This document shows, one piece after another, positions 55,372 to 64,000 of a stretch of DNA of 64,000 nucleotides (positions are counted from its first letter, which is position 1; every line of letters starts with the position of its first letter). The stretch spans positions 72,501,021-72,565,020 of the forward strand of contig NC_068938.1 of assembly GCF_016801865.2 (NCBI RefSeq), given 5' to 3'. The translations under genes and the position numbers were made by a program. Below the pieces are notes generated by a model. That model had not been told where the DNA came from. It saw nothing but the letters and a program-made list of their open reading frames with translations, and ran no database searches. The stretch comes from Culex pipiens pallens (taxonomy: Eukaryota; Arthropoda; Insecta; Diptera; Culicidae).

Positions 55372-56090
55372 TAGTTTTAAACACTGTTTCTTATTATACA
55401 TTTATTATTTTTTACTACTTTACGATTATTTTTCCACTTTAGAAGTATATATATTTAAATGAAAAAGAAAACCAACCAACCCCCAACCAATCTGTACTAG
55501 CGGTGTGTTTTGACTAGATGTTTATATTGAACGTGAAATGAATCAATTATCTAAAAACACTGAACACATTTACATAGAAAGAGAAGAGAGAGAAACACTT
55601 AATGCATTGCGATGATCAACAGTTTAAACAGTTTGGATGGAAGGTAAAATTTAAAATTTTATCTCCCACCACCAGTCCCAAACTTAGACGGTATTGGAAC
55701 ACATTTAGTAGTGGTGTTAGGGGTCGATTCGCGATGAGACATGAGGAAATTGAGTATAAAAAAACCTACACGAAGCATTACTACGTGAGACAAAAAAGAA
55801 ACAGAGACACAGTTGAATAATATATTTGCGTAAAAGATATACCCTCAATCGGATTAAAAAACAACACAAATAGCAAAAATATACGAAATTATTATTACTA
55901 TTGTAAAATGTGAAGGACATTTTTAATATTTGTCAAATAGATCAGAAAGAAATTCCTTTTAAGGGCTGAACAATCAGTTTCCCGTTCAAAACACAGGTTT
56001 ATTTTTATTACTTATGGGAAAGTGGGACCTTGGGAAAATTTCACTTTGGGACGTCCACTGCACGGTTGAATTTAAAATTATAAAATTATG
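55372..56090 (+). other. Probable 3' UTR of Sec24 and flank
   Basis: Unique AT-rich sequence follows the extension. An ATTAAA at 55853-55858 is a possible polyadenylation signal. No further gene is supported. Confidence 0.4.
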
Positions 56091-56093
56091 TTA

Positions 56094-56738
56094 CAGTCAT
56101 CCCACATATTCGGAACACCCACAAATTCGGAACACTTTTATGATAATTTGTCAATAGAATGCCAAAAGTAGCTATTCTGTCGACCTTACTATTTTTAGAA
56201 CCTTCATTTGGACATTATCTTGCTATTTCACTAGTAAAATTAGTACCTTTTGAACAAAAAACTTCATTCCAAGACTATTTCATCCAGAGCAGCAAAAGAC
56301 TGCCTCCAAATGGCCTGTTTCATAATTGTGGGATGTTATTGTGCCTCCCACAATCGCGGAACACCTGAATTTAACTGATATTTTCACAAAAAAAAGTTAT
56401 CAAATCATGAATAAAACATCACTAAGCTTAAATTTCATTGGTTTCAGTGTGTGAAGTCATTTTTTGGTAATAAATATGTATTCCTGGAGAGATCCAAAGT
56501 TTGTTTACATCCGTAAGAAAAAAGTGTTCCGAATTTGTGGATTTCAAGGGTTAAAGAAATTCTTCAAAAACTTCATATAAAAGTTAAAATTTGCAGATGT
56601 TCGATACAGCATTCAAAAGATCGCAAGAAAAGCTTTCAAATGAAGGTAAAAGCGAATCATTAAGTTCAATTATCGATTTGCTATGCTTTTTTGAACATTG
56701 GCCGATCTGGAAACCGTTCCGAATATGTGGGATGACTG
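56094..56738. mobile_element. TA-flanked MITE with CAGTCATCCCACATATTCGG ends
   Basis: Left CAGTCATCCCACATATTCGG, right CCGAATATGTGGGATGACTG, perfect over 20 bases and flanked by TA (56092-56093, 56739-56740). Non-coding, 645 bp. Confidence 0.85.
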
Positions 56739-56740
56739 TA

Positions 56741-56805
56741 CAGTCTAGACTCGATTATCCGAAGGCTTCTGAAAAATTTCACTTTGGATAATCGAATCAA
56801 CAAAT
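56741..56805. mobile_element. Truncated relative of the 51973-52353 MITE
   Basis: CAGTCTAGACTCGATTATCC directly abuts the TA that ends the preceding MITE. Only one end region is recognisable, with an internal TTTGGATAATCGAATC. Confidence 0.6.
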
Positions 56806-57227
56806 GTTTCGCTGTCTATTTTTTTCAATTTTTGGGTTACCGTCCTCAGGGGTGACATTGGGTCTGGAGCGTGAGATTGGGTCATACAAAAAAGCTGAAA
56901 ATTGTATTACCCAATCTCACCCCTAGACCATTTCATTTCATTTCATTTATTGGATTGTTTTGGAAAAAACATCAGTGCAGTAATTATCCTAAGCAGAGAT
57001 ATGCGGTACCTTTCAACAGATGACTAATTCAAACGGTGTCAGAGTTTACTGGTACACTGGAGAACAAATTGAGCAGGGGAAGGAAAAAAGTTAAAAATAT
57101 CTTTAATTTTTTCATTTTAAATATGTACCTAAACTTTTAATATCTCAAATGCCGCCATCTCAAATTCAAGAAAATCTTGTAACTTTGGAGCATTTTTTGA
57201 GTCATATTTTAGGTAAGAGACAAGGTT
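56806..57227. other. Non-coding stretch
   Basis: Contains a CATTT short-period patch at 56934-56950. No gene supported. Confidence 0.35.
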
Positions 57228-57464
57228 GTTAACGATAATGTTAAAATAATTAAATAAATAGATAAAAATATCGAGGTTCTATCTATACCTAATCTATCGT
57301 TATCGATATCGTCATTCCGATAATTCTATCGGCGATAATTTTATCGACGACCAAATTATGTTGAATTTTTAAGCTTCCTCTTGATAAATATTTATTTTGT
57401 TAATATGTTTCATTTCAAAATATAGATACTAAAATTTTCACAAAATACCGTATTTTTTTTTAAA

Positions 57465-57686
57465 GTACCGTAATCTGGGGTGAATCAGACAACAGTCTGA
57501 ATAGGGACAGCAGTTTTTAGAGCACTTAAAGAGCTTTTAAATTTGGAAATGGATGTACACATTTTGTTGGCCTGAGTCTGTTCTAACCGAAACCAACCAG
57601 AAAAATCAAAATATTGTGCTCCAACATGGTTAAAACTGCTGTCCCAATTCGCCCCATGTGTCCCGATTGACCCCAGTTTACGGTAC
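57465..57686. mobile_element. 222-bp MITE with GTACCGTAATCTGGGGTGA ends
   Basis: The left end GTACCGTAATCTGGGG and the right end CCCCAGTTTACGGTAC are inverted with mismatches. The style matches the 14266-15118 family (TACCGTAAA...GGGGTGA), so the two may be related. Confidence 0.6.
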
Positions 57687-57917
57687 TCAAATTTTTATAA
57701 TTTGCAATATGGGTTCAAACGATTTGAAATTTGGCATGTATTTTAATGGTTTTAGAGATTTTTTAATGAAATACTAAATTTTCCACAAAATGCCGTATTT
57801 TTTGAAAGAACTCAAATTTGCAATATGGGTATCAACCAAAGCAAAATTTCACCTGCATTTTCACTGATTTAGAGTTTTCTGAATGAAAAACTATTTTTTT
57901 TTACAAAATACCGTATT

Positions 57918-58150
57918 ACCCTAGGGGTTAATCACTTCGAGTATACTGCATACGCGTATCATACGCACATAATATTCTCATTGTCTGCATGCCGTATTGA
58001 CGATATAGACCCCATATTCGTCGCATATGAGGTCATATCTACCCAAATATCAGCGTGAATATCATACGCGCATAATACTCGCGCAGTATTCCTAGGTTGC
58101 ATACCGTATCGACTCCAATATTGGCTTCATATTGGTGCAGTATCAGAAGT
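57918..58150. repeat. Region of ATACGCG/TATGCGA-type motifs
   Basis: Repeated phrases such as GCATACGCGTATCATACGC and TCATACGCGCATAATA recur in 57945-58110. No gene. It precedes the dispersed repeat at 58263-58435. Confidence 0.4.
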
Positions 58151-58262
58151 GAATTGCCCTTTGGTATTACCTCGAAAATACTCAATTTCAATTATTCTCA
58201 ATATGGGTATTAAACCATTCGATATTTTGCATGCATTTTACTGTTTTAAGCGGTATACGCAC

Positions 58263-58435
58263 TTCGGAAGGAACCGGTCAAGAAAAAAATCAAATGGGCA
58301 GCAGCGGCAGCGCAAGCAAGTCAGAGAGGATGAAGAAAAGCCCCAAGAAATCGCTCCGTCTCCTTTGTTCTGCTGTTCGTAAAGCTGTTTCTTGACCCCT
58401 TTCCTTCCCATCTGCATACTAGCCTGTAGAGTATT
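58263..58435. repeat. Dispersed repeat, inverted match of 23699-23835
   Basis: TTTCTTGACCCCTTTCC, CTGCATACTAGCC and the GCAAGCAAGTCAGAGAGG phrase match the copy near 23.7 kb in reverse. Non-coding. Confidence 0.6.
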
Positions 58436-58480
58436 TTGAATAAAAAACTAAAAGGTTCACAAAATGCCGTAAATTATGCA

Positions 58481-60095
58481 TAGGGTAGGGTAGTCATCAA
58501 TGAGACACTTTTGGTTTTCAACTTTTAAGGATTTTTCTAATTTTTTCATCAGCATGTTTTAATGAGCTTTTTGTTGCATTTTCTTTTTTTTAGTGTGTTC
58601 TAACATTGACGAAAATATGAGATCGATCCGACATCTACAGCCAGAGTTATTCAACTGTCTCATTAGGGTGTAATATCAAAATCGATTTTCCAGCACAGCA
58701 ATTTTTCAGTTCCTTTTGGGGTCCTAAACAACTCCCCAAAGTTTGGGAACGATTGGTTTAGTCCTCACATTGCGCAAAGCGATTCAATTTTCCATATAAA
58801 TTTGTATGGGAAAAACCATTTTTTTGGATTTCGATATTTATAAAATCAACGTTTCACGCTGTACTAAACCCGGATTCATATTAGGATGCTCTGGAATGTG
58901 CTCTACAACTTTCCCGAAGAGAGTATGGTGCTAGCATTTCCCTGAAGGAAGATACAGCGTCCTCAAAACTCGTCTAAAACGTGATTTTCGAGCAAAAAAC
59001 ACGTTTTAGACGAGTTTTGAACACGCTGTATCTTTTTTAGGAGCAAGTTAGCACCATACTCTCTTCGAGAAAGTTGTAGAGCACATTCCAGAGCATCCGA
59101 ATATGAATCCGGGTTTAGTACAGCGTGAAACGTTGATTTTATAAATATCGAAATCCAAAAAAATGGTTTTTCCCATACAAATTTATATGGAAAATTGAAT
59201 CGCTTTGCGCAATGTGAGGACTAAACCAATCGTTCCCAAACTTTGGGGAGTTGTTTAGGACCCCAAAAGGAACTGAAAAAATGCTGTGCTCGCTAAATTT
59301 AGACAACTTTATTTTTTTCCATACAACCATATTACACCCTACTGTCTCATTGTAGACGCACTTGGCAGGAACAATGAGACAGCTGGGGAACAATGAGACA
59401 CTCTACGAAAATCTTTTTTTTTTCTAGTAAAACATTATGTTTTTGTATTGTTCCTGTGCAGGTGACTTGCCTTGAACATTTAAGAGCAATTTTGCCAACA
59501 TGAAACTTTTAATAACAAAAGTTACACTAAAAAGTATTAAAATTTTGTAAAATCCATATATTTATATCAAATAACTTTGTATTTTTGGTTAAATGAAGTT
59601 TAAACTCTATAAATATGCCAAAAATCACTTTTAATTCATGTTTTGAAAGATTTCCATCAATTTTGAAAAGTTTATTGAAGAAAAATCAAAGTGTCTCATT
59701 GTTACCCATGGGCTGAAATGAGTGGGGAACAATGAGACAGCCCTGGATTCTGGGTATATTCTAAATTTTGGCCAAATCTAATGAAAGGACATTGTAGCCC
59801 AACTTAATCCCTTTGGAACGTCGAAAGAAATTTGAAGAAATATTAGTTTTGGTGTAAATGGCAGCCTACGAGCGAAAAAGTATTTTTTGTCCATAATTTA
59901 CTTTTACACCCCATAATCAAACATTTATGAATTACTTTTCAAGGGAGCGTCCATAACCAAAGCCACTAATATGGCAGAGGTGTATCCAGTAGACACACCT
60001 TTCCCCCAAATATGAGCCTGATTGGTTGAAACTACGACTTGTGAGAGCCATTTTATCATTGTTCCCCGTGTCTCATTGATGACTACTCTACCCTA
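58481..60095. mobile_element. Inverted-repeat element with TAGGGTAG ... AATGAGACAC ends
   Basis: The left end TAGGGTAGGGTAGTCATCAA then TGAGACAC pairs with TCATTGATGACTACTCTACC then CTA on the right. ATGCA lies on both sides (58476-58480 and 60096-60100), a likely 5-bp target duplication. AATGAGACA motifs also occur internally (59390, 59700, 59735). It contains the palindrome at 58665-59340. Non-coding. Confidence 0.7.
58665..59340. mobile_element. Near-perfect 676-bp palindrome
   Basis: The ends are AGGGTGTAATAT and ATATTACACCCT. Arms of about 330 bp meet near 59002 (CGAGCAAAAAACACG). GTACTAAACCCGGATTCATA and TTTGTATGGGAAAAACCATT are present in both arms. Differences are few. No coding frame. 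Confidence 0.82.
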
Positions 60096-60940
60096 ATGCA
60101 AATTATGAAAATTTTAATACTTTATAAAATACGGTATTTTGTGAAAATTTTAGTAGTTCATTAAAAAATCTCTAAAACAGTTAAAAAACATGCAATATTT
60201 TGAATCGTTTGATACCCATATTGCGAATTATAAAAAAATAGTATTTTAGACAAAAATGTTTTTTTGTGAATGTTTTAGTATTTCATTCAGTAACACTGAA
60301 ACAGTGAAAAAGCAGGTAAAATTTCGCTTCGTTTGATACCCATATTGCAAATCATGAAAACTATGTACATTCAAAAATATCTAAAATTACTAAAATACAT
60401 GCAACATTTCGAAGCGTGTGTTACCCATATTGCGAGTTATAAAAATTCTAGAAGGATTTTCGAAAAATACGGTATTTTGCAAAAAAAAATGAGTATTTCA
60501 TGCAAAAAAAACTCTGAAACAGTGAAAAAACATATTCAATTTCGAACCGTTTGATACTCATTATGCGATTTATAAAAAATAGTATTTTAGAGAAACTTCA
60601 GTATTTTGTAAAAATTTGACACTTCCATTCAAAAAACTCTAAACCAGTGAAAATGCATGCAAAATTTCGAATCGTTCAATACCCACATTGCAAATAATAA
60701 AAATTTGAGTACTTTAAAAAAATACGGTATTTTGTGACAATTTAAGTTTTTATGCTTTGAAACTTACTACATTATCAAAAAATATATTCTAAACGAATGT
60801 ATTAAAAAATTTAACATGACGTCAATGGATTAAGTCAATTCAAGAAATATTTAAAAAAAAAGTTATCGTCCGTTATCGGCGATAAGATTATCGCCGATAG
60901 AACTATCGAAATAACGATAACGATAGATGAGCAATTCTCG

Positions 60941-61316
60941 CTGAAACCGTCCCACTAGATGCACATGTTCTCAAATCGTTACGGCAATGTTCTCATTCGA
61001 TTCAGCGCACCAAAAAACCATTAAAACAACCTTCGAACCATTGAAAATGTCAGCCGTTAGCCACCTGTAAATAAAAACTTGTATTAAACTATGGATTTTT
61101 TCGAAAAAATGCCTTAATTTGGAGAAATGATATCTCCCAAAATACATTACCAAACATCAAAAAGTTATATATCGTTGGAAAGGTAATCGCGAGGGCTTTT
61201 TATTGCACTTTGAAAAACATTTCAAAATATATTTTTTCAATGGTAATTTTAAGGGTTTTTGAGAAACATACTCCTAATTTTGAATTTTGACCGTGTTCGC
61301 AACCACTTATCATTAC
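60941..61316. other. Non-coding stretch
   Basis: No gene or structured repeat is supported here. Confidence 0.35.
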
Positions 61317-63323
61317 GCAACCATTTTCATTCGAAATATTGGAAGATTTTGCATAAAATCAACTTGAGAAAAGTAGTGTAATGAAATAGTTTTCGTATAG
61401 TTATTAACGGATGAAAGAAATTGGTTAAATTTCAGTTAAAAATAACCAAAGCTCAGACTTCACAAATGAGCCTAATTTACAGTCAAAACAAAGCAGAATT
61501 GTATTTGAGCCGAATGTACAGTCATATGAGGCAAATCTGGACATATAGGATGAATAGGGACAGCTATTTCAACTTTACTTTCACTCATCAGATCATATTT
61601 TTAAATTGTTTATGTAAAAACATACATAAACAAACAAGTTTCTAAATTTTATGCAATTAAGTACTCTGAAAACTAATGTCCTTACTTAGACTGTAGTCTC
61701 GATTCGCCACATTTAACTGAAGTAATATTTTATGTACAGAATTTGTTTTGGGAAGATCTGCTTTATTTGTATAACCTCAATCGTGCACAAAAAAGTGCAA
61801 AGTTGAAATCAATATTTTTTGATCAAGTTAAAATTGTATGGGGCTGTTGATACCATAAAAACAACCAACAAACTCGATTTTCGCCCAAATTGGACTACGC
61901 CCTTTCATTTGACACAAGTCAATTTACGATAAATTTACCTTAATTTGAGATTAAAAACTACCCCCAATGGAAAACTGAATGAAAAATTAACTAAAACTAA
62001 AACAAAAAAAAGTTAAAAATCCCTTTACCCCACACACGGGACAAAGCTACGCACTTATTTTTTAGAGTAATTGCCTGGTTCTCGACATAAAAGCAATTTG
62101 AGGTGAATTCTAGTACTACGTTTTGAAAGCAAGTGATAAGGGTACCATTTGGTATATACAACGAATCAAAAATATTTTATGGTCATCGGTGACAGAATGA
62201 TTGTCACTAAGTGCGTACCGTTGCCCCGCTCTTCTCTATTCTATGTCAAAAAATTGGGATTTATTTAACTTTAATTTTCAATTACTCTCTATATAAAAAC
62301 CAAATTTAAAATTTTCATCTGTCCAACATAAATACATTGAAAAAAGTTTTAATTGAAAAACAGACTACACAGAAAAAATAATCATGGTAATATTACATCT
62401 GGGAAGGGGTACATCTTTTATGTCAGAAAAAAGGTGTAATTTTACCTCTGGAAATGTGTAATTTTACCACTTTTCTGGTGTAAGGTCACTTTTTCAGTCT
62501 AAATTGAGGTAAAATTACATCATAAAAGAGGTAATATTCAACCTTCCAAAATAACAGCTTCCAAATTTACATTATTTTTTTCTGTGTACACTTATTAATT
62601 CCACGTCTAATAATCTTTCTAGTGAGTTCTGACTCGACATTGTACGGCTTGCGGTTTCAGAGATATCGCAGTTTGTCAATGAAGGTTTTTAACATTGTTT
62701 GCAGAAAAGTGAAACTTTGGGGTGGTGTCAAATAAAAGGACCTAGTCCAATTTGGACGAAAATCGAGTTTGTTGGTTGTTTTTATGGTATCAACAGCCCC
62801 ATATAATTTTAACTTGATCAAAAAATATTGATTTCAACTTTGCACTTTTTTGTGCACGATTGAGGTTATACAAATAAAGCAGATCTTCCCAAAACAAATT
62901 CTGTACATAAAATATTACTTCAGTTAAATGTGGCGAATCGAGACTACAGTCTAAGTAAGGACATTAGTTTTCAGAGTACTTAATTGCATAAAATTTAGAA
63001 ACTTGTTTGTTTATGTATGTTTTTACATAAACAATTTAAAAATATGATCTGATGAGTGAAAGTAAAGTTGAAATAGCTGTCCCTATTCATCCTATATGTC
63101 CAGATTTGCCTCATATGACTGTACATTCGGCTCAAATACAATTCTGCTTTGTTTTGACTGTAAATTAGGCTCATTTGTGAAGTCTGAGCTTTGGTTATTT
63201 TTAACTGAAATTTAACCAATTTCTTTCATCCGTTAATAACTATACGAAAACTATTTCATTACACTACTTTTCTCAAGTTGATTTTATGCAAAATCTTCCA
63301 ATATTTCGAATGAAAATGGTTGC
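61317..63323. mobile_element. Foldback element with ~590-bp arms that look nearly identical
   Basis: The arms 61317-~61905 and ~62738-63323 begin GCAACCATTTTCATTCG. A 74-codon frame in the left arm (61421-61645) has exactly the same translation in the right arm (62995-63219), so arm identity is very high over at least 225 bases. The 0.8-kb centre contains another MITE at 62368-62586. The element encodes no transposase. Confidence 0.8.
62368..62586. mobile_element. TA-flanked 219-bp MITE in the centre of the foldback
   Basis: The ends CACAGAAAAAATAAT and ATTATTTTTTTCTGTG are inverted, with TA on both sides (62366-62367, 62587-62588). GGTAAAATTACA-type phrases are repeated inside. Confidence 0.7.
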
Positions 63324-63718
63324 ACGGCGTGTTTTCTAGAACAAACTTTTCAGGAAAAAATAGTCATCGCTACTTTCAAATGTGTCTTATAGGAAATTTT
63401 CTCAGCTTTCCAATGCGCCTAAGAGCGAAATGTTTCATCGAGAAATTTCTGAGATATCTCTATTTTAAGTTTTTTTATTTTTTTTATTATTTATTGGTAA
63501 CTTTATACTAACAGTTCAGAAAACTTATCAAATGATGTGTTTCATTTGTCATTTACTCAACAAAATGCGCAAAATTAGACAAGAAACAACTTTGTAGAAG
63601 GTTGCAAACCGCTAAACATTTTGAAAATTATGTTTTGTCTAAGTTTTTGAACATATGGGTTTTATTCAGAAATTAAAATCATAAAACAGTGTAAAAATGT
63701 ATTTTTCACAAGAATTAT
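63324..63718. other. Non-coding spacer
   Basis: AT-rich, no gene supported. Confidence 0.35.
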
Positions 63719-64000
63719 TGATTCGCAATTCGCAATTTTCAGTGTAAGAACGGGCCTTGACCGATCTTATGCACCAGGTTCCCGACGAACACGCACTGCC
63801 CTTACACCTACATCTCACCCTTGCTCTGAGTCAGTACGAGCAGCACGCTAGAACACGCTTTGAGTGTTCGTGCCAGGCATGCACACCTTCTTTTCCGGTT
63901 ACGCATTTTAACTCGGCCGGGGGTGGTACATTACGTAGGGTTTGATGTAAGTATAAGCGCCTAACCATTTATAGTGTGCCTATCAACTTTCATTAAAGCA
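63719..64000 (-). mobile_element. Retroposed non-coding unit, copy C (3' part, cut by window edge)
   Basis: It begins with GATTCGCAATTCGCAATTTT, the reverse complement of the GAATTGC tail, and matches the 3' ends of copies A and B through to the edge. The 62-codon frame it contains equals that of copy B in translation, so it is a young copy in the opposite direction. Confidence 0.8.

Larger units (their letters stand above)
57228..60940. mobile_element. Large foldback complex with internally repeated arms
   Basis: The ends are inverted copies rich in ATCGATA/TATCGAT motifs (TCTATCGGCGATAATTTTATC at 57330 against GATAAGATTATCGCCGATAG at 60880). Both arms consist of a diverged ~125-bp unit with the phrases TACCGTATTTTGTGAAA, CTCTAAAACAGTG and ATACCCATATTGC. 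The unit is in one direction on the left arm (57400-58475) and the opposite on the right (60101-60790). Tandem repeats within inverted arms recall Drosophila FB elements. Later insertions lie inside (57465-57686, 57918-58435, 58481-60095). Confidence 0.65.

Noticed and set aside
61421..61645. 74-codon gene duplicated at 62995-63219
   Set aside because: It is the same foldback arm read on both strands and has no protein-like features.
63757..63945. Conserved 62-codon gene present three times (also 41938-42126 and 46385-46573)
   Set aside because: The frame is the 3' end of a young retroposed unit. Copies agree because they are recent, not because the peptide is selected.

Overview
The window looks like nuclear DNA of a culicine mosquito, most probably a Culex species. 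I infer this from four conserved eukaryotic protein-coding genes with insect-type splicing (introns of 55-77 bases beside introns of 2.9 and 4.5 kb) set in a very dense, layered field of mosquito-type mobile DNA. These include tRNA-derived SINEs, TA-, TAA-, AATATGAT- and ATAA-flanked inverted-repeat elements, foldback elements and a non-LTR reverse transcriptase remnant. No rRNA, CRISPR or bacterial operon features are present. The species call cannot be proven from sequence alone.

Genes, left to right. (1) The first coding exon of an unrecognised minus-strand gene (558-732) runs off the left edge. (2) vasa, the germline DEAD-box RNA helicase, minus strand, five coding exons, 15665-17856. (3) RPF1, a Brix-domain factor for 60S ribosome assembly, plus strand, one exon, 24364-25461. 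(4) Pex19, the peroxisomal membrane-protein chaperone, minus strand, three coding exons, 26677-27693; it converges on RPF1. (5) A Sec24 of the C/D subclass, cargo adaptor of the COPII vesicle coat, plus strand, nine coding exons, 43871-54978. All four identified genes look intact. They serve unrelated cell functions, so nothing suggests a gene cluster.

Repeat landscape. 1-15.4 kb holds a hAT-like element with an 8-bp target duplication, several foldbacks, a 2.2-kb TA-flanked element nested in a water-clear older repeat, a broken reverse transcriptase, and decayed duplicated segments. 18.8-24.1 kb is a patchwork of hairpin elements and one complete TAA-flanked Harbinger-like element. 28.7-39.8 kb is a four-layer nest: a Harbinger-like element contains a second inverted-repeat element, which contains a 7.5-kb LTR retroelement with apparently identical LTRs and no gag-pol, which itself contains a 2.2-kb foldback and a 1.2-kb 27/54-bp minisatellite. 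40.6-46.6 kb has two copies of a non-coding 1.3-kb retroposed unit, one with a SINE insertion whose empty site is seen in the other copy. The Sec24 introns carry many small inverted-repeat elements. 56-64 kb is a chain of foldback elements, one with ~590-bp arms that look nearly identical, ending in a third copy of the retroposed unit.

The observation I rate highest is at the end of Sec24. The family-typical C-terminus is followed by a TAG stop in a readthrough-prone context (TAGC) and then by 130 further in-frame sense codons with coding-like composition before a TAA. This is a candidate stop-codon readthrough extension. The second is the LTR retroelement that appears recently inserted yet encodes no recognisable proteins.
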